Below, piece by piece: positions 7,866 to 15,053 of a stretch of DNA of 20,581 nt. The stretch is from a virus. Where the stretch lies: positions 1 through 20,581 of IMG/VR virus record IMGVR_UViG_3300033146_002671. One strand, written 5' to 3'. Position 1 is the first letter of the stretch. The number at the start of each line of letters is the position of its first letter. The notes beneath the pieces are model-generated. The model worked only from the letters and a program-made list of their open reading frames with translations, was not told the DNA's origin and ran no database searches. Both the position numbers and the translations under genes were made by a program.

Positions 7866-8248
7866 TGGGATTAATTGAGCAAAACACAATTACATTTTCG
7901 GTGGAAAGATTAACGACAGTTGGAAACAAGCAAAATTATATAGAAATTTCAACAGGAAATGGTGGGTTTTTTCAACCAGTATCAGCAAAAGAAGGTGCTG
8001 CATTATCTGGTGATTATTCTAAAATGGTGTCAATATATTTTGATAGGAGTATCAATATAAAAATAGGAGATCGTATTATAGTAGATTCTTCTGATACATG
8101 GGATGAATTTCAAAATCTAATCTGGGATGAAATAGAAACTTCATGGAATAAAACAAAAGATTTATATTGTTATGTTAATGGATTACAAGATTTTAATTAT
8201 GGATCATTGAATCATAAAAAAGCTCTATTGGAGATTAAAAATGTATAA
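7865..8248 (+). CDS. Probable head closure (stopper) protein
   Basis: A 127-aa, beta-rich protein placed between the gp6-like connector and the gp10-like protein, where siphophages encode the head-closure protein that seals the DNA channel (SPP1 gp16/HK97 gp7 type). Sequence features are weak: alternating hydrophobic strands (MVSIYFDRSINIKIGDRIIVD near residues 53-73), then Trp-rich loops (DTWDEFQNLIWDE) and a C-terminal strand with YCYVNGL. The assignment is mainly positional. The start overlaps the previous stop by 1 nt, and its own TAA overlaps the next ATG the same way. Confidence 0.6.
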   Translation: MGLIEQNTITFSVERLTTVGNKQNYIEISTGNGGFFQPVSAKEGAALSGDYSKMVSIYFDRSINIKIGDRIIVDSSDTWDEFQNLIWDEIETSWNKTKDLYCYVNGLQDFNYGSLNHKKALLEIKNV

Positions 8249-8613
8249 TGGAATTAAAACTAGATAGTAAGGATTTAGAGAAGTTTCATAAATATTTAAA
8301 AACACATCCAGATCTAGTTAAAAAATATTCTGGGATCGCAATGGAGAAAAGTGGCTTTGTATTGGAAGAACAAGCAAAAAGAGAAGCACCAGTTGATACG
8401 AGTAGATTGAGAACAAGTATCAGAGCAAAAGTAACACCATTAAAGACTACAGTAACGCCAATGGTTGAATATGCAGTATATGTCCACGAAGGAACGAGAA
8501 ACCAAAAGAAGAATCCATTTTTAACCAGAGCAAGTGAAAAGAAAAGAAAAACAGTAATAGGATTCTTCAAAAAAGCATTAGATCAAATAGTAACAGCATT
8601 AAAAAATGGCTAA
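8248..8613 (+). CDS. HK97 gp10-like head-tail joining/tail completion protein
   Basis: A 121-aa protein with the recognisable family pattern: an N-terminal helix, then EEQAKREAPVDTSRLRTSI (about residues 40-58), the strand VEYAVYVHEGTR near 72-83, and the closing NPFLTRASEKK segment around 89-99 followed by an amphipathic helix. The APVDTxxLRxSI and YAxYVHEGT elements are diagnostic for this family, which sits at the head-tail interface. The start uses a TAATG overlap with the upstream gene, and the end overlaps the next gene by 8 nt. Confidence 0.88.
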   Translation: MELKLDSKDLEKFHKYLKTHPDLVKKYSGIAMEKSGFVLEEQAKREAPVDTSRLRTSIRAKVTPLKTTVTPMVEYAVYVHEGTRNQKKNPFLTRASEKKRKTVIGFFKKALDQIVTALKNG

Positions 8614-9034
8614 TTTTACAAGTATAAGAACATCATTATTAAATCTACTTAAAACACTATCATCAGTTGATAGTACGAAAGTAAAAGGATATGGTACAGT
8701 TGAGCCGACAGGTTATCCGTTTATAACTCTTGAAACTTTAGGGAATGAATCAGAAGCAACAGATGAAAAGAATATCGAGAGAATATATAAATACAGGATT
8801 AGAGTCTATATCAATATGGACAAAGAGCAAGCAGGAATTGAGTGGGCAGAAGATACATTATTGGTTGTATTAGATGAAATCGCAGATAAGATTGATAATG
8901 ATTATACATTAAGCAATACAGTCGATTGGATAGAAACAGTTGATGTAAATACTGGATATACAGAAAATGCAGAAGGAACAATGAGAATTGCAGAAATAGA
9001 ATTAAAAATACATAAATTGTACCAATTAACATAA
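8606..9034 (+). CDS. Probable tail terminator/tail completion protein
   Basis: A 142-aa alpha/beta protein between the gp10-like gene and the tail tube gene, the usual place of the tail terminator (lambda gpU-like). Visible features: an N-terminal helix (SIRTSLLNLLKTLSSV), a strand pair with TGYPFITLETLG (about residues 35-46), YKYRIRVYINMDK (62-74) as a central strand, a helix DTLLVVLDEIADKID, and a final strand RIAEIELKIHKLYQL. The Gly-Tyr-Pro loop and the late beta strand agree with this family, but conservation is low and the call relies partly on gene order. It overlaps the previous gene by 8 nt. Confidence 0.62.
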   Translation: MANFTSIRTSLLNLLKTLSSVDSTKVKGYGTVEPTGYPFITLETLGNESEATDEKNIERIYKYRIRVYINMDKEQAGIEWAEDTLLVVLDEIADKIDNDYTLSNTVDWIETVDVNTGYTENAEGTMRIAEIELKIHKLYQLT

Positions 9035-9038
9035 CTAA

Positions 9039-9179
9039 ATGGACAAAGCACCAAAGAATAAACAAATTACAAAGATCAAAAGAGAAAAGAGAAAATTCTT
9101 TTTTCCAGAAATGAATGTAACTATTGAAGCACATGATATAGTAGAAGCAACCAAATTATTAAAAAATAACATAAAATAA
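9039..9179 (+). CDS. Small 46-aa protein upstream of the tail tube gene
   Basis: A short frame that fills the space between the tail terminator and tail tube genes: its ATG lies 4 nt after the upstream stop and its TAA ends 1 nt before the tube gene's ATG. The protein starts with a very basic segment (KNKQITKIKREKRK), then a hydrophobic FFFPEMNVTIEA stretch and a helix DIVEATKLLKNN. The tight fit and the strand-helix ending (V-x-I-E-A followed by an EA helix) look like a real small domain. I do not recognise a function. It is too short for an ordinary ORF length cut-off. Confidence 0.65.
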   Translation: MDKAPKNKQITKIKREKRKFFFPEMNVTIEAHDIVEATKLLKNNIK

Positions 9180-9180
9180 T

Positions 9181-10155
9181 ATGAGCAAATTCATAGGAAA
9201 ACTTGCAGGAGTCGGAATTGGGAAAGAAGTAACAGCAGGAACGGCTGTAACACCAACATTTTGGCTACCAGTAGCAGAAAAGAACGCAAATATATCAGCA
9301 GAATATCTAAATGATGAATCTGATTATGGGATCATTAACAAGTCAGTAAGTGGCGAAGTTATTTATTCTAAAGGAGAACCAAATTTTAAAGGTATGATCT
9401 TTGATAAATCTTTTGGATTATTGATGTTGGCAGCGTTAGGAATAGTAACAACAACAGCAGATTCACCAGAAGCAGGAGTAAATACTCACGTTTTCACAGT
9501 TGATAATGATGTAGATCATCCAGCTTTGACAATAGCATTTAAAGATAAAAACCAAGATTATTGTATCCCATATTCTAAAATGGCAAATCTTGCAATTAAT
9601 TATATTGCTAAACAATTTATCGGATACGAAGCTTCATTTGTAGGACAGAAAAAAGAAACAGATTCAAACACTGTAGCTTATACTTCAGAAAATCATTTTA
9701 ATAGTTCAATGTTCAGTCTTAAATTAGCAGCGAATGTTGCAGGACTCGGAGCAGCTTCAGAAATTGATGTAGTAGATTTTAAATTAAATATTACAAAAGA
9801 TATTACAGAGCATGAAGCATTAGGACACGATGAACCAGCAGAAATATTTAATGGAGGAATGGAAATCGGAGTAGAATTTGAAATGTTAGCAGATAATACA
9901 ACTTACCAAGCACTATTTGAAAATGGGACAGCTCAAGCGATGGAAATTAATCTAGTAAATACTGGAGTTACAATCGGAGCGTCTTCAAATCCATCTTTAA
10001 AAATAGTTTTGGACAAAGTGAATCTTGAAGAAATGGATTATCCTTATGAAAATGAAGGATTAACAAGATACAAATTCACAGGAAAAGCACATTATGATAC
10101 AGCAAATGCAAGTGCAATAACTGGAACATTAGTAAATACTCAAACTTCATACTAA
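9181..10155 (+). CDS. Major tail tube protein
   Basis: A 324-aa protein typical of the tail tube family with extra domains. It opens with KLAGVGIGKEVTAGTAVTP (about residues 7-25), a pattern seen at the start of many phage tube proteins, followed by PVAEKNANISAEY and alternating beta strands with few charged helices. Later segments such as KQFIGYEASFVGQKK and the closing strand TRYKFTGKAHYD fit the tube fold. Placement directly before the chaperone pair and tape measure is the standard tail order. Hexameric rings of this protein would stack around the tape measure. No Shine-Dalgarno is visible; the leader is A/T only. Confidence 0.85.
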   Translation: MSKFIGKLAGVGIGKEVTAGTAVTPTFWLPVAEKNANISAEYLNDESDYGIINKSVSGEVIYSKGEPNFKGMIFDKSFGLLMLAALGIVTTTADSPEAGVNTHVFTVDNDVDHPALTIAFKDKNQDYCIPYSKMANLAINYIAKQFIGYEASFVGQKKETDSNTVAYTSENHFNSSMFSLKLAANVAGLGAASEIDVVDFKLNITKDITEHEALGHDEPAEIFNGGMEIGVEFEMLADNTTYQALFENGTAQAMEINLVNTGVTIGASSNPSLKIVLDKVNLEEMDYPYENEGLTRYKFTGKAHYDTANASAITGTLVNTQTSY

Positions 10156-10178
10156 TATAAATAACTAAACAAGAAATT

Positions 10179-10514
10179 ATGATTAAAGTAAGCAAAGGAG
10201 AAGTAAGTTTTAAAACTTATACTCGAAAAATGCAAAGAATTATCAATGCAATCACTTACAAAGGATTAGCAATTGAGATGGGTACAGGAGCAATATCTGA
10301 TATTCCTATGGAGAATATGATGGCAGCTCAAGAAAAAGCAGTTGAACTTTTATTTGATAAAATCACAATCAAAGGCAAAGATCATGAGTATAAAGATTTA
10401 GAAGATCTTGAAACAAAGGAATTATTTACACTTAATGATTGGGCAATTATCGAAGCAGCAGCAATTAATATTGTGAAAAATGCAAACGAACTAAAAAAAA
10501 AGTTAGTAAAATAA
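10179..10514 (+). CDS. Tail assembly chaperone, upstream frame (lambda gpG-like)
   Basis: A 111-aa, mostly helical protein between the tail tube and tape measure genes, the position of the first tail-assembly chaperone frame, which coats the tape measure during tail assembly. Features include the strand KGEVSFKTYTRKM (6-18), a helix MAAQEKAVELLFDKI and the C-terminal helix DWAIIEAAAINIVKNANELKKK. The last codons run through an A9 tract just before the TAA. The family diverges quickly, so the assignment rests on location, size and the frameshift arrangement with the next frame. The leader before the ATG is A-rich with no Shine-Dalgarno. Confidence 0.75.
   Translation: MIKVSKGEVSFKTYTRKMQRIINAITYKGLAIEMGTGAISDIPMENMMAAQEKAVELLFDKITIKGKDHEYKDLEDLETKELFTLNDWAIIEAAAINIVKNANELKKKLVK
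10493..10501 (+). promoter_or_regulatory. A9 slippery tract for probable -1 frameshift in tail chaperone genes
   Basis: Nine As lie 10 nt before the upstream frame's stop (10512-10514). The -1 frame is open from 10469 through the tract and continues without a stop into the downstream chaperone frame, ending at 10708. A slip on A-AAA-AAA would make a fusion of about 176 aa. This matches the widely conserved programmed frameshift between tail chaperone frames in long-tailed phages. Use of the site here is inferred. Confidence 0.7.
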
Positions 10515-10527
10515 GAGCAATATTGTT

Positions 10528-10533
10528 AGGAGG
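10528..10533 (+). promoter_or_regulatory. Consensus Shine-Dalgarno AGGAGG before downstream chaperone frame
   Basis: AGGAGG sits 7 nt before the ATG at 10541, ideal spacing. It is the only full Shine-Dalgarno I see ahead of a gene in the window. It supports independent initiation of the downstream frame at ATG 10541, in addition to or instead of the frameshift. It also fixes ATG 10541, rather than the TTG at 10523, as the likely independent start. Confidence 0.6.
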
Positions 10534-10540
10534 TCAGAAC

Positions 10541-10708
10541 ATGCATGATGAAGATCTAAAAGAATATATCTTATGTAAAAATATTTATCACTGTACACCA
10601 AAAGAATTAGATGAACAGGAAGCAATAAAATTAGATTTGCATTACAGTATTTATTCAATGGAAATAGAAGCGAAAAATAAATTAAATAAGAAAAATGGCA
10701 GAAAATAA
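10541..10708 (+). CDS. Tail assembly chaperone, downstream frame (lambda gpT-like), -1 relative to upstream frame
   Basis: From ATG 10541 this frame encodes 55 aa; upstream it is open back to 10469, so it can also be the C-terminal extension of the preceding chaperone by a -1 shift at the A9 tract. The protein is helical and acidic (DEDLKEYILCKNIYHCTPKE, then DEQEAIKLDLHYSIYSMEIE) and lacks a domain I can name from sequence. Its reading frame, size and location between the gpG-like gene and the tape measure fit the T-domain partner that recruits the tube protein. It overlaps the tape measure start by 14 nt. Whether it is made as a free protein, as a fusion or as both cannot be decided here. 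Confidence 0.7.
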   Translation: MHDEDLKEYILCKNIYHCTPKELDEQEAIKLDLHYSIYSMEIEAKNKLNKKNGRK

Positions 10709-12200
10709 GAATCTAAATCTAATACTATCTTTAAAAGATAATGCGACCAGCAAATTAAAAAAATTCAGTGCTGTTGGAATCGCAGCAGTTGGAGCTTTGG
10801 GAATAGCTTCTGTTAAAATGGCAGGAGATTTTGAGAAATCAATGGGAAATGTTGCAACTCTAGTTGATACCAGTGCAGAAAGCATGGCAGAAATGAGCCA
10901 GCAAGTTAAAGATATTGCTTCAAGATCACCTGTTCAATTAGGGGATTTATCAGCAGCTTTATATGATGTAAGATCTGCAGGAGTTTCTTCAGCAGATGCA
11001 ATGATGGTTTTAGAGCAATCGGCGAGATTAGGAGTAGCAGGATTAGGAACAACTGGGGAAGCTGTAAATCTAGCAACTTCAGCAATTAATTCTTTTGGAC
11101 TTGAAGGAATAGAAGCAAAAAATGCTTTTGATATTTTACAATTAACAGTTAAATCTGGAAAAACAAATATTGCAGAATTAGCTCAATCATTCGGAAATGT
11201 TGCAGGAGTCGCAAGTGCTGCTGGAATAGGATTTGATGAATTACAAGCTGCAACTGCTGCACTAACAACAACAGGGCAAAAAGCCAGCGTTGCACAGACT
11301 CAATTAAGGGCTTCAATTCTAGCAATTCAAGCACCAACAGATGCAATGGCAGATGCAATTAATACTGCTGGATATGAAAGTGGATCAGCAATGTTAAAAG
11401 AATTAGGTTTGGTCGATTCAATGAAATTATTGGCAGAAGTAGCAAATAATGATACTTCAGAAATGAAAAAAATGTATGGATCAGTTGAAGCATTAGGAGC
11501 TTCAATCTCATTAACAGGAGAACAAAATACAGCTTTTACTGATACCTTGAACCAAATGACAAATGCAGAAGGTGTTTTAGATGAAGCTTTTAATAAACAG
11601 AATGAAACTTTTGCAGCTCAATATCAGATTCTAAAGAATAATTTGGGCAATGTAATGATTGAATTAGGGACATCTATTTTGCCAGTTCTTATGGATGCAA
11701 TGAAAAGTCTAACAACATTTGTTAGTGAAAATAAAGAGTCTATAAAATCTCTTGCAACATTTTTAGGAACAGTATTTAAGGGAGCAATTGCAATAGCTGG
11801 ACATGCTATAAATGGGTTTAGTATAACATTCGAAAAATTAACTGATTGGGTTGCTAGAATAATTGGTGCATTTAATAGGTTAAAAAGAACATTCAGTAAT
11901 TTCTCTATTCCAAGAAGTGTAAGCAGGGCAGTCAGTGCTTTAGGATTTGCAGATGGAGGAATTGTGCCACAATATTTTGCAGGTGGAGGGATGCCAAAAG
12001 GTTCTGATACAGTGCCAGCAATGCTAACGCCTGGCGAAGTAGTTTTAAATGCAGCACAGCAAAAAAATGTAGCTGGGCAATTAAACGGAAATAGTATTAC
12101 AATTTCTGGTAACAATTTTCAAGGGACACCAAGAGAAATGGCAGAACAAATGTTTGAAATATTACAAGACAAATTACAAGCTAATTTAAGAATGGCATGA
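10695..12200 (+). CDS. Tape measure protein
   Basis: A 501-aa tape measure that sets tail length and is ejected ahead of DNA. Residues 1-45 contain an amphipathic/hydrophobic helix (SAVGIAAVGALGIASVKMAG) followed by DFEKSMGNVATLVDTS, a typical TP901-like core opening. Residues 60-330 are Ala/Ser/Gly-rich helices with the family pattern FGNVAGVASAAGIGFDELQA (about 166-185). Near the C-terminus comes the common motif FADGGIVPQYFAGGG with SDTVPAMLTPGEVVLN (about 418-452). At about 1.5 angstrom per residue the length predicts a tail of roughly 75 nm, short for a siphovirus. It starts within the chaperone frame and its TGA overlaps the hub ATG (ATGA, 12197-12200). Confidence 0.93.
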   Translation: MAENKNLNLILSLKDNATSKLKKFSAVGIAAVGALGIASVKMAGDFEKSMGNVATLVDTSAESMAEMSQQVKDIASRSPVQLGDLSAALYDVRSAGVSSADAMMVLEQSARLGVAGLGTTGEAVNLATSAINSFGLEGIEAKNAFDILQLTVKSGKTNIAELAQSFGNVAGVASAAGIGFDELQAATAALTTTGQKASVAQTQLRASILAIQAPTDAMADAINTAGYESGSAMLKELGLVDSMKLLAEVANNDTSEMKKMYGSVEALGASISLTGEQNTAFTDTLNQMTNAEGVLDEAFNKQNETFAAQYQILKNNLGNVMIELGTSILPVLMDAMKSLTTFVSENKESIKSLATFLGTVFKGAIAIAGHAINGFSITFEKLTDWVARIIGAFNRLKRTFSNFSIPRSVSRAVSALGFADGGIVPQYFAGGGMPKGSDTVPAMLTPGEVVLNAAQQKNVAGQLNGNSITISGNNFQGTPREMAEQMFEILQDKLQANLRMA

Positions 12201-14074
12201 GTTTCATATTAAAAATAAATAATATAGATCGGACTATTTATGTTGATAAAAGTTCGTTTGCTTTAACACAAGTTGCAAATGATGAAGTTGATGAATTACG
12301 TTTTACTTTAATTCTATCTAGTAGTGATATGGCAACAATCAAACCAGATATTTCAAGCAAAGTAGAATTTTTTGATGGATCTGATAAGTTATTTGGTGGA
12401 TATATTAGAAAAATAAATGAGGGAAATATTAATTATAAATTATTCGGAATTGAATGTACTTGTTTTGATTATTCTTTTGATTTAGGCTCAAAGGTTGTTG
12501 TGGATAATTATCAAGATAAAAGCCTATTATATGTATTGAATACATTGATTAATAATTATGCGAATACAGAGCAGAAAATAATTGATTCAATGGAATCTGG
12601 TTGGTCAGCAGGAAGTGCAGATACAACTAATTTTGTTGAAGGTGAACAGAGCTTAAAAATATCAAATACTACAGCGAATAAATCAATAGCATTAAATCTT
12701 GAAACTTTCTCAAATAATGTAGTAAGTGATTCAGATGATTATATTGATTTTTGGTATTATGTAGAAGATTCAAGCAATTTAACTTCTGTATCTTTGAAAT
12801 TAGGAGATTCAGCATTTACAAATTATTATCTTGAAACAATTTCTAGTGGATTCAGTGATGGATGGAATTATTCACATATTCAGAAATCAGATTTTACACT
12901 TACAGGAACATTAGACTGGGACAGTATCGCAAAAGTAGAAGTAGGATCTGTTGGAACTTCAGATGTAAGTTTTGATGATATTAGAATGATCAGTGAAGAT
13001 TCTTTTTATAAATCTGGGATAGAAAAAGATGGGGTCAATGTAGATTTTATTTCATGGAATTATGAACCTTTAAATCAAGTAATTAAACAGCTTGCAGATC
13101 TAGTTGGTTATTATTGGTATATAGATTCTGATAAAAATGTAAAGTTTTTCAGTGCAGGTTTTGAATTAACTACTTTTGATATAGAAGATGATAATGGGAA
13201 TATGCTACAGAATAGTTTGAAAATTATGAATGATGGAACACAGATAAAAAATGCTATATATGTCAGAGGAGGAGAATATCTTGCAACAAATTTAGCAGAA
13301 GAAAAACATCTTGGCGATGGAGAAATGAGAAATTGGAAATTAAATAATAATGGAAAAACATTAAAAGTTTATGTCGATTCTGGTTCTGGTTATGTAGAAA
13401 AAACAGTTGGAATTGAAAATCTTAATGAAGATGATGGTTCTTATGATTGGTTCTGGAATAATTCAGAGAAATATATAAAACAAGCAGATTTTGGAAGTCC
13501 AGCAACTTTATCTAATACAGATAAATTGAAGATTACGTATTATCCATATTTGCCTGTTTTAACGTACATTGAAGACGGTGGGTCTATCACAACTCATGGA
13601 AAGCAAGAAATCGCTATAATCGACAATACAATCAAATCTAAAGAAGGTGCAAGACAAAGAGCATTGGCAGAATTAGATGCATTTAAGAATAGTTTGGCAA
13701 ATAATAAAGTCCAAACATATACAGCAGGAGCGAGAGCAGGGCAACAAATACAGATCAATTCAGTTATAAGAAATTTGAATGAGTATTTTATAATTTGGCG
13801 ATTAAAGGTTATAATTAAAAATGATGATTCATTGCAATATTCACTTGATCTAATTGATAAGAAAAAATTGACACTTACAAATACATTGATTCAATTATTA
13901 TTAGCAAAATATAAATCTATCAAGATTGCAGATGATGAAATTTTAGATAAATTATCGGTTCATAATGAAAATGTTGTAATTCAAGAAAATCATATTATAA
14001 CAGTGGAAGGATTTACAAAAAATTATGGAGCAGATGCAAATGCAGGAAAATATAACCAGTGCCAATATGCGTAA
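12197..14074 (+). CDS. Tail hub/baseplate protein with inserted beta-sandwich domain
   Basis: A 625-aa tail-tip protein following the tape measure. Residues 1-125 resemble a gp27-like hub domain (SKVEFFDGSDKLFGGYIRKI near 54-72, then FGIECTCFDYSFDL and LLYVLNTLINNY). The hub pattern resumes after about residue 270 with WNYEPLNQVIKQLADLVGYY and KNVKFFSAGF, and continues to ARQRALAELDAF and the YTAGARAGQQIQIN segment. Between them, residues about 127-266 form a separate module, DSMESGWSAGSADTTNFVEG through DSIAKVEVGSV, reading like a carbohydrate-binding jelly roll. No distal-tail (Dit) gene lies between it and the tape measure. It overlaps the tape measure by 4 nt and the next gene by 8 nt. 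Hub identity is fairly firm; the sugar-binding idea is inference. Confidence 0.75.
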   Translation: MSFILKINNIDRTIYVDKSSFALTQVANDEVDELRFTLILSSSDMATIKPDISSKVEFFDGSDKLFGGYIRKINEGNINYKLFGIECTCFDYSFDLGSKVVVDNYQDKSLLYVLNTLINNYANTEQKIIDSMESGWSAGSADTTNFVEGEQSLKISNTTANKSIALNLETFSNNVVSDSDDYIDFWYYVEDSSNLTSVSLKLGDSAFTNYYLETISSGFSDGWNYSHIQKSDFTLTGTLDWDSIAKVEVGSVGTSDVSFDDIRMISEDSFYKSGIEKDGVNVDFISWNYEPLNQVIKQLADLVGYYWYIDSDKNVKFFSAGFELTTFDIEDDNGNMLQNSLKIMNDGTQIKNAIYVRGGEYLATNLAEEKHLGDGEMRNWKLNNNGKTLKVYVDSGSGYVEKTVGIENLNEDDGSYDWFWNNSEKYIKQADFGSPATLSNTDKLKITYYPYLPVLTYIEDGGSITTHGKQEIAIIDNTIKSKEGARQRALAELDAFKNSLANNKVQTYTAGARAGQQIQINSVIRNLNEYFIIWRLKVIIKNDDSLQYSLDLIDKKKLTLTNTLIQLLLAKYKSIKIADDEILDKLSVHNENVVIQENHIITVEGFTKNYGADANAGKYNQCQYA

Positions 14075-14621
14075 TGAAAAATCAAAAATAATAGGATTAC
14101 ATACTATAAGGAAATATGCACTTAATACAAAAGAAGCATTGCAGATTGATAAAATAATCAATAATTTATTGCAATGTGGTTATCTTTTGACTGGGAGAAC
14201 TATATCTTATTGGCTTGCAAAATTAGAATTAAAAAGGGAAAAAGTTTATAAAAATATTATAGTAACTGCAGGAAGAAATGTTTTGGCAGGAGTTTTAGCA
14301 AATGATTATGTTGCAGATGCATATATTAATTATGGAGCTTTAGGAGATTCTGGGACTACTCCAACAATAGGAAATACAACTTTAAATAATGAAACTACTA
14401 GAAAATTAATATCTAGTGCAGAATCTAATTTGAATGTTGCAGAAATAACTCAATATTGGGCAAGTGGTGAAGCGAACGATCATCATTATGAAGCTGGAGA
14501 GTTTATCGCAGCAACAGCAATAGCAAATTCTGGCGTTCTATTTAGTCATTGGTTAATGGATGAAGAGAAAACATCAGCAGAATCTATGACGATTGAAAGT
14601 CAATATACATTCACTCAATAA
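14067..14621 (+). CDS. Tail-tip/baseplate-associated structural protein
   Basis: A 184-aa protein read from ATG 14067, which overlaps the hub stop by 8 nt; an earlier in-frame ATG at 14025 would overlap by 50 nt and is less likely. The first ~60 residues are helical and basic (EALQIDKIINNLLQCGYLL, KLELKREK). The rest is a beta-rich module: IIVTAGRNVLAGVLANDY, then YINYGALGDSGTTP, NNETTRKLISSAES, and late SGVLFSHWLM, ending with SMTIESQYTFTQ. I recognise this Gly-Ala-Leu-Gly plus Arg-Lys-Leu layout from uncharacterised phage tail-region proteins, so a virion role in the tail tip is likely. The exact role is unknown. Confidence 0.65.
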   Translation: MRNEKSKIIGLHTIRKYALNTKEALQIDKIINNLLQCGYLLTGRTISYWLAKLELKREKVYKNIIVTAGRNVLAGVLANDYVADAYINYGALGDSGTTPTIGNTTLNNETTRKLISSAESNLNVAEITQYWASGEANDHHYEAGEFIAATAIANSGVLFSHWLMDEEKTSAESMTIESQYTFTQ

Positions 14622-14630
14622 TATTATTAT

Positions 14631-15044
14631 ATGGCAGTAGGAAAAAGCGTAAATGTAGCAGCAGGAGATACAATTTTGGCAGTTCATCATAATTTTTTAA
14701 GAGAAGATTCTATTAAAGAAGTTAAGAATAAAACAGCTAATTATATTGTTTCTATCACTGAAGATTATAATGATCTAATCACTAATTTAGGAGCAAGTGG
14801 AGATATAGAAATTTCTTTGCCTAGTTGTGAAGTTGATGCAGCTATTAATGTATTGGTGGCAGCAGATGGAAAAGCTTTGAAGATTCAGCCAGCAAGTGGA
14901 GATACGATTGAATGGGTAGATGGTTCAATAACATCAAGTGAATTTTTAGAAAGTAGTGATATTGGATCAACAGTAAAATTGATCGGATTAGATAACGATA
15001 AATGGCTTGCAACTATTATTGGAACATGGACAGAAACAACTTAA
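14631..15044 (+). CDS. Tail-associated protein, stand-alone copy of the module fused to the glycine-rich adhesin
   Basis: A 137-aa protein consisting almost entirely of one module that recurs as the N-terminus of the next gene. Shared landmarks are VGxSxxVA at the start, HxNxLRxDxxxxVKxKTAxYxVxI, DYNDxITNxGAxxDIEIxLPxCEV, a central strand with KALKI, an IGxxVxLxGLD motif, and a final W-I/P-I-G-x-W. The protein is beta-rich with a small helix and has no signal peptide. It starts 9 nt after the preceding gene in an A/T-only leader. A tail-attachment or chaperone-like small subunit is plausible; no enzyme motif is visible. Confidence 0.65.
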   Translation: MAVGKSVNVAAGDTILAVHHNFLREDSIKEVKNKTANYIVSITEDYNDLITNLGASGDIEISLPSCEVDAAINVLVAADGKALKIQPASGDTIEWVDGSITSSEFLESSDIGSTVKLIGLDNDKWLATIIGTWTETT

Positions 15045-15053
15045 TATATTTTT

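Noticed and set aside
8811-9134. 107-codon minus-strand frame
   Set aside because: It runs antisense across the tail terminator and the small 46-aa gene, is rich in Phe/Leu from A/T-rich antisense and has no recognisable motif.
11624-12115. 163-codon open frame on the minus strand
   Set aside because: It lies entirely inside the tape measure gene, whose family motifs and overlaps are clear. The predicted protein is a low-complexity mirror of Ala/Gly-rich coding sequence.
14025-14066. Earlier ATG for the tail-tip protein
   Set aside because: It would overlap the hub gene by 50 nt and adds a Gln/Met/Asn-rich extension; ATG 14067 gives the short 8-nt overlap usual here. It cannot be fully excluded.
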